64,000 nucleotides of DNA from Nonomuraea rhodomycinica (GCF_013363995.1 NZ_JABWGO010000003.1:558001-622000), one strand, 5' to 3'; counted from the stretch's first letter, positions 41,973 through 50,236 are shown. Notes: generated by a model not told the origin, from the letters alone. Numbers and translations are program-made.

Positions 41973-42772
41973 GACAGGAGCCTCCGGGCGTTGCCGCCGG
42001 CCACCGCGGCGACCTCGTCGGGCGACAGCCCGCCGGTCGCCAGGCGCAGCAGGGGGACGAGGGGTTCGGCGTACGGGGTGCGCGAGCCGTACAGCAGGCG
42101 GTCCGCCCCCACCTCCGCGGCGGCGATCTCCAGCGCGTCGGGGGAGTTGAGCAGCCGGGTCGAGGTGTGGAAGCCGGGCTCGTCGGCGGCGGCCACCAGG
42201 AAGTCGCCCAGGTGGTAGAAGTGCGTGTCCAGGAAGACCACCCGGGCGCCGATCCCGGCGAACGGCCGCCAGAACCTGCGCACGTCGCCCCCCGAGAGCA
42301 CGGTCAGGCCCAGCGCGGTCGCGCGGCGCGCCACGTGCCCCACGGACGGGAAGCCGGCCTCCACGCCCTGCTCGTCCGGGAAGAGCCGGACCGCGCGGAC
42401 CCCGTCGGCCGCCAGGCGCTCCAGCTCGCGCGCCGCGCCGATCGGGTCGCGCAGGTCCACCGTCCCCACCGGCGCGAACGACGTCCCGTCCCGCTCCGCT
42501 CCGCGCAGGGCGAGGGCCTCGTCGTTGCCGGACCGCACGTCGAACAGGGCCGCCCGCAGGGCGGCCACCGCCCCCTCCCGGATCCGGTGCCGGGCCAGCG
42601 TCGCGAGCACCTCGGCGGGCGTGCCGGGCGGGCCGTCGCGGTCCGGGTACGCTCCCACCAGCACGTCGACGTCGAGCGTCACCTCCAGGTCGCCGACCAG
42701 CCTCCACGCGTCGAACGCCGTCCCGCCGGCGGCGATACCGGACCCATCCCTAATCGTCATGCGCGCCATCAT
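41969..42772 (-). CDS. Amidohydrolase-fold protein, metal site lost
   Basis: Protein of 267 residues related to amidohydrolase-2 barrels. The N-terminal HxH is replaced (LVGAYPDRDG), and the terminal Asp position reads GSRTPY. It therefore probably lacks the usual metal chemistry and may serve as a partner of the complete enzyme encoded next. First gene of the minus-strand unit; O5 lies 26 bases upstream. ATG codons at 42772 and 42769 are both possible. Confidence 0.8.
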   Translation of the reverse strand: MMARMTIRDGSGIAAGGTAFDAWRLVGDLEVTLDVDVLVGAYPDRDGPPGTPAEVLATLARHRIREGAVAALRAALFDVRSGNDEALALRGAERDGTSFAPVGTVDLRDPIGAARELERLAADGVRAVRLFPDEQGVEAGFPSVGHVARRATALGLTVLSGGDVRRFWRPFAGIGARVVFLDTHFYHLGDFLVAAADEPGFHTSTRLLNSPDALEIAAAEVGADRLLYGSRTPYAEPLVPLLRLATGGLSPDEVAAVAGGNARRLLS

Positions 42773-42776
42773 GCCA

Positions 42777-42824
42777 TTGACGTACTGCGCCCATAAAGTT
42801 ACGGTCTGGACCTAAATCTAACAA
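42777..42824. promoter_or_regulatory. Divergent promoters sharing regulon palindrome (O5)
   Basis: Plus strand: TTGACG at 42777-42782, 17 bases, TACGGT at 42800-42805. Minus strand: TTGTTA (42824-42819), 17 bases, TAACTT (42801-42796). The operator GTTACGGTCTGGACCTAAAT at 42798-42817 matches 15 consecutive bases of O1 and lies on both promoters, so one bound protein could silence both units. Confidence 0.72.
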
Positions 42825-42846
42825 CAATGAACGCGAGGTGCTCGGC

Positions 42847-44886
42847 ATGCTCCGACGTCTCCTGGCCGCCGTGGCCGGCCTCTTACCAGCCCTCCTCACC
42901 GTCCCGGCGGCCACGGCCGCCCCCGCCTCGGCCGCGGCCACCCCCGCGACCGCTTCGGCGCCGGCCCGGGCGACGGCCTCCGGCGCGGCGTGCGCTGACC
43001 CCGCCGTGCGCACGTACGGCCCCGCCACGGTCACCGGCGCGATCGTCGGCGCCGCCGTGCACGACGGCCGCGCCTACGTCGTCACCCGCGGCCCCAAGCC
43101 GCCCGTCCTCGCCGAGGTGGACCTGAGCACCCGCAAGGTGATCCGGACGGCCACCCTCCCCGACGGCCCGGCCGAGGGCGCGCCCGAGGGCGGCTGGGCC
43201 ACCGCCGTGACCGGCGGCAAGGTGTACGTCGGCACCTATCCCGTCCCCGACCTCTACAGCTTCGACATCGCCACCGGCGAGGTGAAGCACCTGCGCTCGT
43301 TCGGCCGCAACGGCGGTTTCGTGTGGAGCCTGGCCGCGGCCCCCGACGGCACCCTCTACGCGGGCACCTACCCGGGCGGCCGGGTCTTCGAGTACGTGCC
43401 GGCCACCGGCGCGGTCCGCGACTTCGGCGTGCTCGCGCAGGGCGAGCGGTACGTGCGCGCGGTCGCCGCCGACGACGCCTACGTCTACGCGGGCCTGCTC
43501 GACAAGGCGAAGCTCGTGCGCATCGACCGGGCGACCGGCAAGGTCGCGGAGCTGGCGAGCGCCCCCACCGGCGTGGGCGCCGTCACCCTGCACGGCGACC
43601 GCGTCCTCGCCGCCGCCGGCGGCGAGCTGATCGACGTCCGCAAGGACGGCTCCGACCTGCGGCGGGTGACGCTGGAGCAGGGCTCCATCGACGCCCCCGC
43701 CGCGATGGAGGACGGCACCGTCTACCTCACCTCCCGCCCCGACGGCACCGTCTACCGCTACCGGGCCGGCGACACGGCCTTCACCAGGGTCGCCGACGCG
43801 CCCGCGCCCGGCGACGAGAGCCGGCGCATCCACCGGCTCGACGCCGACACGCTGCTCGGCTTCGCGGGCAGCGGCGGCCTGTGGTGGCTGGACCTGCGCT
43901 CGGGCGCGTCGCAGTTCGTCGACCTGCTGGAGGCGGGGCTGCCGCCGGGCACCGAACGGGTGCAGAGCATGCTGCTCGTGCCCAACCGCGCCCTCTACGT
44001 CGGCGGCCACTTCGTGATGGAGGTGCGCGACCTGCGCACCGGCGACAAGCGCCGCTTCCGGGTGCCGGGCGAGCCCAAGGACCTGGTGCGGCGCGGCGAC
44101 AAGATCTACGCGGCCGTCTACCCCAGCGGCCAGATGATCTCCGTCGACCTGCGCACCGACGAGGTGAAGAGCGTGGCCTTCCTCGGCCACGGCCAGCAGC
44201 GGCCGTGGGACATCGAGTACGACCCCGTGACCGACAAGCTCCTCGTGGCCAGCGCCCCCCTCGGCGCGAACCTCAAGGGCGCGCTGACCGTGGTCGACCC
44301 CGACACCGGCGCGGTGGACTCGTACGTGGACGTCATCCCCGACCAGAGCCTCATGAGCCTGTCGCTCGACTCGCGCCGCGGCGTGGTCTACCTCGGCGGC
44401 GACGTGCTCGGCGGCGGCGGCACCCCGCCCACCCGGACGACGGCCTCGGTCGCGGCCTTCGACCTGCGCGAGCGCAAGGTCCTGTGGACGGTGGACCCGG
44501 TGCCCGGGCACCGCACGTTCCAGGACGTCAAGGTGCACGACGGGCTGCTGTACGGCGTCTACAAGCGGGAGTCGGGCACCTGGATCGCCCTCGACCTGGC
44601 CACGCGCCAGGTGGTGCGTCAGGGGACGATCGCCGGCTACGGCGAGCTGACCGTGCACCGGGGCCGCGTCTTCGCCTCCGTCTTCCGCGGCGGCGGCAAC
44701 GCCTACGAGCTGGGCGCCGAGGCGAAGCTGCTGGCCACCGGCCTCGGCGACGAGTGGTACACCAACCCGCAGCTGCACTTCGAGCCGGGCTCCTGGTACG
44801 CCTGGGCGCTCGTGGGCCGCGAGCTGGCCAGGATCCGGCTGGACCCGTCCTGCCCGCCCTTGACCATCCCTCCGGCGGGTGGTTAG
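42847..44886 (+). CDS. Secreted beta-propeller protein (copy B)
   Basis: Exported protein of 679 residues. A Sec signal (RRLLAAVAGLLPALLTVPAA) and an Ala-rich segment precede repeated blades (LYAGTYPGGRVFEYVPATGA; VYAGLLDKAKLVRIDRATGK) that align with copy A. Two Cys in the N-terminal and C-terminal regions may pair to close the propeller. The ATG at 42847 has GAGGTG upstream; GTG 42838 is an alternative. First gene of the plus-strand unit under O5. Confidence 0.86.
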   Translation: MLRRLLAAVAGLLPALLTVPAATAAPASAAATPATASAPARATASGAACADPAVRTYGPATVTGAIVGAAVHDGRAYVVTRGPKPPVLAEVDLSTRKVIRTATLPDGPAEGAPEGGWATAVTGGKVYVGTYPVPDLYSFDIATGEVKHLRSFGRNGGFVWSLAAAPDGTLYAGTYPGGRVFEYVPATGAVRDFGVLAQGERYVRAVAADDAYVYAGLLDKAKLVRIDRATGKVAELASAPTGVGAVTLHGDRVLAAAGGELIDVRKDGSDLRRVTLEQGSIDAPAAMEDGTVYLTSRPDGTVYRYRAGDTAFTRVADAPAPGDESRRIHRLDADTLLGFAGSGGLWWLDLRSGASQFVDLLEAGLPPGTERVQSMLLVPNRALYVGGHFVMEVRDLRTGDKRRFRVPGEPKDLVRRGDKIYAAVYPSGQMISVDLRTDEVKSVAFLGHGQQRPWDIEYDPVTDKLLVASAPLGANLKGALTVVDPDTGAVDSYVDVIPDQSLMSLSLDSRRGVVYLGGDVLGGGGTPPTRTTASVAAFDLRERKVLWTVDPVPGHRTFQDVKVHDGLLYGVYKRESGTWIALDLATRQVVRQGTIAGYGELTVHRGRVFASVFRGGGNAYELGAEAKLLATGLGDEWYTNPQLHFEPGSWYAWALVGRELARIRLDPSCPPLTIPPAGG

Positions 44887-44905
44887 TTTCGGTCTGTGCC
44901 GAAAT
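44860..44905 (+). promoter_or_regulatory. Internal promoter with regulon palindrome (O6), leaderless start
   Basis: TTGACC at 44860-44865, 18 bases, TAGTTT at 44884-44889. The start point would fall near 44896, which is the GTG of the next gene, so its transcript may be leaderless. The palindrome GTTTCGGTCTGTGCCGAAAT at 44886-44905 overlaps the propeller stop, the -10 and the start codon. Confidence 0.62.
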
Positions 44906-45594
44906 TCGTCTTCGACGCCCACCGCCTGATCGGCCCGGTGCCGTTCGACGACCTGCCCGCCGACCCGCGGCCCGAGATGGACCGCCTGGGCATCGACCGG
45001 GCGTGCGTGACCCACACGCTCAGCCTCTACTCCGACCCGAGGGAGGGCAACGACGCCCTCCTGCGGCTGGACGACCCCCGGCTCGTCCCGGTGCCCGTCG
45101 TGGTGCCGGGCGTGCCGGGGGCGTCGGCTCCCTCCGCCCCGGCCGAGGTCCTGGACTGGGGCGCGCCGATGATCCGGCTCTGCCCGGAGCGGCACCGCTT
45201 CGACCTCACCGGGCCGGTCGCGCTGCGCTGGCTGGCCGAGCTGGACCTGCCCGTCGCCGTCGACCTGGACGAGACCTCGCCCGCCCAGCTCCGCACCCTC
45301 ACCGAACGGCTGCCCGGCCTGCGCGTCCTGCTGCTCAACCCCGGCTACCGGCGGCTGCGCGCCCTGGCCGAGCTGATGGCCGGGGCGCCGGGCGTGTGGG
45401 TGGAGATCGGCACGGTCAACACCCAGCGCGGCGTCGAGTGGCTGGCCGAGCGGTTCGGGGCCGGGCGGCTCGTGTTCGGCACGGGGGCGCCGGTGGCCGA
45501 CGACTGCGGGCCGCGCTTCCTGCTCGACCATCTCGACCTGGAGCCGGCGGACGTCGAGCTGATCGCCGCGGGCTCGCTGGGGAGGCTGCTGTGA
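44896..45594 (+). CDS. Amidohydrolase-fold protein, metal site lost (copy B)
   Basis: Protein of 232 residues, related to 41969-42772. The N-terminal HxH is broken (FDAHRLIGPVPFDDL), and the final Asp position reads FGTGAPVADD. Shared sequence around GNDALLRL supports homology to the module A partner. It has no clear ribosome site, which fits a leaderless start at GTG 44896. Its TGA overlaps the GTG of the complete amidohydrolase, giving the same pairing as in module A. Confidence 0.8.
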   Translation: MPKFVFDAHRLIGPVPFDDLPADPRPEMDRLGIDRACVTHTLSLYSDPREGNDALLRLDDPRLVPVPVVVPGVPGASAPSAPAEVLDWGAPMIRLCPERHRFDLTGPVALRWLAELDLPVAVDLDETSPAQLRTLTERLPGLRVLLLNPGYRRLRALAELMAGAPGVWVEIGTVNTQRGVEWLAERFGAGRLVFGTGAPVADDCGPRFLLDHLDLEPADVELIAAGSLGRLL

Positions 45595-46481
45595 CCGGAG
45601 ACCGGCCGCAGAACCGGGCGGCCACCCGTGGGCCGGGCGAGGGGGCCGCGGCGCGTCGGCCGGAAGAGCGGGCCGCCGCGACCCGTCCCCTTCTCGAAAG
45701 CCCGGTGCTGGACGCGCACGGGCACGTCGGGACCTGGCCCGACTTCCTCATCCCCGACCCGACCGCCGAGGGCCTCGTGGCCACCATGGACCGCGTCGGC
45801 GTCACGGCGATGGGCATCAGCCATCTGCTGGCCGTCGGCCCCGACGCCGAGCGCGGCAACCGGCTCGCCATGGAGACCGCCGCCCGCTTCCCCGGCAGGT
45901 TCGGCGTCTGGCAGGTCCACAACCCGCACCACCGGACCCCGCTGGTCACCGACGGGGTGTGGGGCGTCAAGCTGCATCCCGACGTCCACCAGTGCCCGCT
46001 CGACGACCCCCGCTACGAGCCCGTCTGGCGGCTCGGCCTGCCGGTGCTCGCCCACGGCCAGACCGGCTCGCCGTGGAGCGACCCCGCGCTGTTCGCCGCC
46101 GTCGCCGCCCGCCATCCGGACGTCCCGCTCCTCATGGGGCACGCCGGGCTCTGGCCGTACGGGTTCGACCGGGCGGCCCGCCTGGCGGACGGCCACCCGA
46201 ACCTGCATCTCGAGGTGTGCGGCTCCAGGATCACCGGGCGCTGGATCGCCCGGCTGGCCGCGGCGATCGGCGCCGAGCGGGTGCTGTTCGGCTCCGACGC
46301 CTGCTTCCTCGACCTGCGGACCGGGTACGGCCGGGTCGCCCTGGCCCCGCTCGCCGAGCCGGAGCGGGCGCTGATCCGGGGCGGCAACCTGGCCCGCCTC
46401 CTCGGCCCGCGTCTTCTCGCCCCCCGTCTGGCGGCCCCCGCGCCTGACCGCTCTCCTCACCCCCGAAGGGATCTCCCGTGA
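45591..46481 (+). CDS. Amidohydrolase-fold protein, metal site complete (copy B)
   Basis: Protein of 296 residues with amidohydrolase-2 features. After a 35-residue Ala/Arg-rich extension come H43 and H45 (VLDAHGHVGTWPD), then Lys/His in GVKLHPDVHQ, His in PVLAHGQTG and LLMGHAGLW, and the final Asp in LFGSDACFLD. GTG 45591 overlaps the upstream stop (GTGA); the extension could be trimmed if an unseen later start is used. It is coupled to the aminotransferase by a further 4-base overlap. Confidence 0.86.
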   Translation: MTGDRPQNRAATRGPGEGAAARRPEERAAATRPLLESPVLDAHGHVGTWPDFLIPDPTAEGLVATMDRVGVTAMGISHLLAVGPDAERGNRLAMETAARFPGRFGVWQVHNPHHRTPLVTDGVWGVKLHPDVHQCPLDDPRYEPVWRLGLPVLAHGQTGSPWSDPALFAAVAARHPDVPLLMGHAGLWPYGFDRAARLADGHPNLHLEVCGSRITGRWIARLAAAIGAERVLFGSDACFLDLRTGYGRVALAPLAEPERALIRGGNLARLLGPRLLAPRLAAPAPDRSPHPRRDLP

Positions 46482-47653
46482 CGCTCGCCCTGCACGGCGG
46501 CACGCCCGTCCGCGCCACCCCGTGGCCGTCCTGGCCGCCTCCCCTCGACGACGCCCAGCGCGAGCTGGCCGGCAAGGTCCTGGAGAGCGGCCGGTGGGGC
46601 GCCACCCAGGGCGGCGGCGTGACCGACGACCTGGCCGCCGCCTTCGCCGCCAGATCCGCGGCGCCGTACGCGGTGGCCGTCGGCAACGCCACGCTCGGCC
46701 TGTTCGCCGCGCTGCGCGGCCTCGGGGTGGGGCCGGGCGACGAGGTGATCGTGCCCGCCTACACCTTCGTCGCCTCGGCCACCGCCGTGCTGCTCGCCGG
46801 CGCCGTACCGGTGATCGCCGACGTGGACCCGGCCGACCTGCGCCTGTCACCCGACGCCGTACGCGCCGCGCTGACCGGGCGGACCGCCGCCGTCATGCCG
46901 GTCCACCTGGCGGGCGGCCCGGCCGACATGGACCCGCTGAACGCCCTGGCCGAGCGGCACGCGCTGGCCGTCGTCGAGGACGCCGCCCAGGCCCACGGCG
47001 CCGAGTACCGCGGCCGGCCCGTCGGCGGCCTCGGCCACGCGGGCGTCTACAGCTTCCAGGCGAGCAAGGCGATGACCGCCGGCGAGGGCGGGATGATCGT
47101 CTGCCGCGACGAGCCGGCGTACGAGGCGATCTGGTCGGTGTGCAACCTCGGCCGCAGGCTCGGCGGCCAGTGGTACGGCCACCCGAACGTCGGCTGGAAC
47201 CTGCGGCTCACCGATCTGCAGGCCGCCCTGCTGCTGCCGTGGCTGGACCGGCTCGACGACGAGATCGCCCGCCGCGAGGCCTTCTGCGCCGCCCTCGAAC
47301 GCGAGCTGGGCCGCCTCCCGGAGGCGGCCGGGACCCGCCCGGTGACCGTGGTGCCGCGCGCGCCCGGCACCACCCGCGACTCCCGCCACCTGCTCATGCT
47401 GCGGGTGAACGCCCCCGTGGACCGCGACTTCCTGCTCGCGGCCATGGCGGCCGAAGGGGTGCCGCTCGACGCCGGCTACCCGCCGCTGGGCACGATGGAC
47501 GCCCTGACCCGGGCGGGGGCGCGCGCCGAGCCGTGCCCGGCCGCGGAGGCGGCCGCGCGGAGCGTGGTGTGGGTGCGCCAGTCGATGCTCATGGACGAGC
47601 CCGCCCGGGCGGCGGACGTCGCCGAGGCACTCGCCAAGGTCCTCGCCGCCTGA
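46478..47653 (+). CDS. DegT/DnrJ/EryC1-type PLP aminotransferase (copy 2)
   Basis: Enzyme of 391 residues with YAVAVGNATLGLFAALRGLG, Asp in AVVEDAAQAHGAEY, and the PLP Lys in YSFQASKAMTAGEGG. It is closer to classic sugar aminotransferases than copy 1 (QQWK). The GTG at 46478 overlaps the amidohydrolase stop, so propeller B, both amidohydrolases and this enzyme form one unit. Substrate is likely a keto sugar or cyclitol; direction (synthesis or breakdown) is not resolvable. Confidence 0.9.
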   Translation: MTLALHGGTPVRATPWPSWPPPLDDAQRELAGKVLESGRWGATQGGGVTDDLAAAFAARSAAPYAVAVGNATLGLFAALRGLGVGPGDEVIVPAYTFVASATAVLLAGAVPVIADVDPADLRLSPDAVRAALTGRTAAVMPVHLAGGPADMDPLNALAERHALAVVEDAAQAHGAEYRGRPVGGLGHAGVYSFQASKAMTAGEGGMIVCRDEPAYEAIWSVCNLGRRLGGQWYGHPNVGWNLRLTDLQAALLLPWLDRLDDEIARREAFCAALERELGRLPEAAGTRPVTVVPRAPGTTRDSRHLLMLRVNAPVDRDFLLAAMAAEGVPLDAGYPPLGTMDALTRAGARAEPCPAAEAAARSVVWVRQSMLMDEPARAADVAEALAKVLAA

Positions 47654-47843
47654 GACCCCGCCGCTACCTTGCCGAAGTTGTGGACACCGCAGCCTGTGGG
47701 CGGCGCCACAGTACTCGTTGCGGTTTCGGCCCTGACCGGAGAGACGGGAGACCGAGCGCCGGCCGACGCCACGGTGAGGATGACGGCCATGACCGTGATT
47801 CTTCGGAGGTCCTCTGGCAGGGTGCGCCCGCCAGACCTGCGCG

Positions 47844-49100
47844 TCAGGCCGCGGTGGACGAGAGCCTGCCGCGCACCCAGCCGGCGGCCGCGACGGCGGG
47901 CCACAGCCGGGAGGCGAGGTTACGGACGGCGATGCCTCCGCCCGAGGCGGGGACCATGAGCGCGGCCGCCCGCGCCACGTTGTCCTGCCGCGGGCCGACC
48001 AGCTCGCGGTGCGCGGCCTCGTAACGGGCGAAGGCACGGACGTGGGCGCCCTCCAGTGCGGCGGCGGGCCCAGAGGCGAGCTCGGCGGCCGCCCCGTAGC
48101 CCGGCCCAGTGGCGGGCCCAGCTGTCGGCGCAGCGGCCGGCTCGGCGGCCAGTGCGGAGGCGAGCTCGGTCGCCAGCGTGTACGCGCCCGCCATGGCCAG
48201 CGTGGAGCCGTCGCCGAACAGCGACACCGACGAGGCCGCGTCGCCCAGCAGCGCCACGCGCCCGTCGTGCCACCGGTCGATCCGCACCTGGCTGACCGCG
48301 TCCAGCCACAGGTCGTCGGAGGCCATGGCCTGCTCCAGCAGCTCGGGCACGCGCCAGCCCGCCCCCGCGTACGCCCCGGCCAGGATGCGCCGGTGCTGCT
48401 CCAGGTCACGGTGGTCGAAGCCGGTCAACTCGGGTGAGCGGAAGATGAACGCGGCCAGCGCCCGGCCGCGCACCGGGTGGACCGCGACCATCCGGCCGGG
48501 AGTGTTGTGGATCACCACGTGGCGGTCGTCGTCGGCCGGGCCGTCCAGCGGCACCGTGGCCACGTACAGGCCCGTGTGGCGCACGAACCGGCTCTCGGGG
48601 CCGAAGGCGAGGCGGCGGGTCGCCGAGTGCAGCCCGTCGGCGCCGATCACCAGGTCGAACCGGCGCGGCGCGGCCTCGCCGAAGGCGACCTCCACGCCGT
48701 GCCCGTCCTGGCGGAGCGTCGTCATGGAGTCGCCGAACAGGTACTCCGCCGAGTCCCGGCCCGCCTCGTACAGGATCGCGGCCAGGTCGGTGCGCGTCAC
48801 CTCCACCTCCCGGCTGCGGCCGGCGCGCTGGAGGGCGCGGGTGTTCACCCCGCCCACGCGGCGGCCGGAGCCGTCGACGAACGTCATGCCCGTCGCGGTG
48901 GTCGCCGCCGCGCGCAGCCGTTCCATCACGCCCATGCGCTCGGCCACCTCCACCGCCGGGCCGCGCACGTCCACCGGGCTGCCGCTGGAGCGCAGGCCGG
49001 CGGCCCGCTCCACGACCGTCACCCGGAAGCCGTGGCACGCCAGCCAGTAGGCCAACGTGGTTCCGGCGATGCCGGCACCGGAGATCAGAACGTGCTTCAT
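47844..49100 (-). CDS. FAD-dependent monooxygenase
   Basis: Group A flavoprotein of 418 residues with GxGxxG (HVLISGAGIAGTTLAYWLAC), the DG motif (DLVIGADGLHSATRRLAFG) and the GD motif (VALLGDAASSVSLFGDGSTL). A roughly 30-residue Ala/Pro/Gly insertion lies after the GD motif (DNA about 48055-48150, GC-rich and repetitive), probably on the surface. The ATG at 49100 gives the family length. Divergent from a TetR gene with two operators between, so expression should respond to its own substrate. Confidence 0.9.
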   Translation of the reverse strand: MKHVLISGAGIAGTTLAYWLACHGFRVTVVERAAGLRSSGSPVDVRGPAVEVAERMGVMERLRAAATTATGMTFVDGSGRRVGGVNTRALQRAGRSREVEVTRTDLAAILYEAGRDSAEYLFGDSMTTLRQDGHGVEVAFGEAAPRRFDLVIGADGLHSATRRLAFGPESRFVRHTGLYVATVPLDGPADDDRHVVIHNTPGRMVAVHPVRGRALAAFIFRSPELTGFDHRDLEQHRRILAGAYAGAGWRVPELLEQAMASDDLWLDAVSQVRIDRWHDGRVALLGDAASSVSLFGDGSTLAMAGAYTLATELASALAAEPAAAPTAGPATGPGYGAAAELASGPAAALEGAHVRAFARYEAAHRELVGPRQDNVARAAALMVPASGGGIAVRNLASRLWPAVAAAGWVRGRLSSTAA

Positions 49101-49142
49101 GGCGTCCTCCTGGGATCGCTCGACAGCGTCACCATCAATGTA

Positions 49143-49205
49143 TGACCAATTTTGAAATCTGGTCAACTGTCGCTCTGAAGATTGACCGAATGTGGCGTCC
49201 GGTCA
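49143..49205. promoter_or_regulatory. Two perfect 6-11-6 operators, 40 bases apart
   Basis: TGACCA (49143-49148) with TGGTCA (49160-49165), and TGACCG (49183-49188) with CGGTCA (49200-49205), each across 11 bases. They lie in the divergent region between the monooxygenase and TetR genes, one near each start. They are almost certainly bound by that TetR protein. Confidence 0.75.
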
Positions 49206-49209
49206 TACG

Positions 49210-49914
49210 GTGAACCGCGTGGAACGACTCCGTGACCCCCGCGACCGGGCCGAACGCGCCACCCGCATCCTCGACGCTGCCGCCGGCCTGCTGCTGCGCC
49301 ACGGCTACCGGCGCGTGACCATCGACGACGTGGCGGCCGGGGCCGAGATCGGCAAGGGCACCGTCTACCTGCACTGGAAGACCCGCGAGCAGCTCTTCGG
49401 CGCGGTCTTCACCCGCGAGGTCTGCCTCGCCATGGACGAACTGCGGCAGGCCCTGCTGGACGACCCGCGCACCTGCCTGCTCCACCGCTTCGCGCGCGTC
49501 TACTTCCTGGCCATCGCGCGGCGGCCCCTGCTGCGCGGGTTCGTGCTGGCCGACCCCGAGCTGATCGGCAAGCTGACCGCCACCCTCGACGAGCGGCACG
49601 CCGCGATGGCCCACGGCTATTTCGACCTGCTCGTCGGCCACGGCCTGCTCAGCGACGACCTGGGAGCGGAGGAGGCCGGCTTCGCCTACCAGGCCACGTT
49701 CGAGGGCTTCCTGCGCGCCTCCGACGACGAGCGCGCCTCCGACGAGGAGTGGGAGCGGCGGGCCGACCTGCTCGCGCGCACGGTGCGGCGGGCCTTCGAG
49801 AACGACGCGGCCCCGGACGACGCCGTGGTACGGGAGGTCGCCGACGCGACCGCGGCGCTGCTCACGAAGGTGATCGACGCCGACCTCGCCGACTCGGGCG
49901 TCACCGCCGAATAG
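49210..49914 (+). CDS. TetR-family regulator (divergent from FAD monooxygenase)
   Basis: Regulator of about 234 residues: TetR HTH (ATRILDAAAGLLLRHGYRRV, then IDDVAAGAEIGKGTVYLHWK) and a helical ligand domain. GTG 49210 is preferred because an earlier GTG (49192) lies inside the second operator; GTG 49219 is also possible. There is no good ribosome site, so the message may be leaderless. Expected role: represses itself and the monooxygenase gene. Confidence 0.9.
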   Translation: MNRVERLRDPRDRAERATRILDAAAGLLLRHGYRRVTIDDVAAGAEIGKGTVYLHWKTREQLFGAVFTREVCLAMDELRQALLDDPRTCLLHRFARVYFLAIARRPLLRGFVLADPELIGKLTATLDERHAAMAHGYFDLLVGHGLLSDDLGAEEAGFAYQATFEGFLRASDDERASDEEWERRADLLARTVRRAFENDAAPDDAVVREVADATAALLTKVIDADLADSGVTAE

Positions 49915-49920
49915 CCGGCG

Positions 49921-50080
49921 CGGGACGGGCGAGGACGGGGCGCGACGGGCGAGGACGGGGCGGGACGGGCGAGGACGGGGCGGGACGGGCGAGGACGGGG
50001 CGGGACGGGCGAGGACGGGGCGGGACGGGCGAGGACGGGGCGGGACGGGCGAGGACGGGGCGGGACGGGCGAGGACGGGG
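49921..50080. repeat. Eight tandem copies of a 20-bp G-rich repeat
   Basis: The unit CGGGACGGGCGAGGACGGGG repeats eight times without a gap; only copy 2 differs (third base G to C). Each unit holds GGGACGGG and GGACGGGG, so the plus strand has many closely spaced G runs. It begins 7 bases after the TetR stop. No spacers, so not CRISPR; near-perfect copies imply recent slippage or array turnover. Confidence 0.95.
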
Positions 50081-50155
50081 GCAGGTCGACGGTCTTCGCG
50101 TCGCCACGGTGGCGGCACGGCCATCGGCTGGTCACCGTACGGGCGACCACATGAC

Positions 50156-50236
50156 CCTTGCGGGCCCGCGCCGAGCCCGCGTTCCCCACCATGGCCCTCG
50201 CCGGCCCGGGTTGAGCCGGCGTTCCCGATCGTGGCC
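50156..50236. repeat. Two degenerate copies of a 40-bp unit
   Basis: 50156-50196 and 50196-50236 are about 78 percent alike (CCTTGCGGGCCCGCGCCGAG and CCTCGCCGGCCCGGGTTGAG at their starts). They lie in a gene-free stretch (49915-50443) between the TetR and esterase 3' ends, after the G-rich repeat. Nothing else is recognised there. Confidence 0.5.

Noticed and set aside
49921..50080. CRISPR array
   Set aside because: The 20-bp units are contiguous with no unique spacers, and no cas genes are near.
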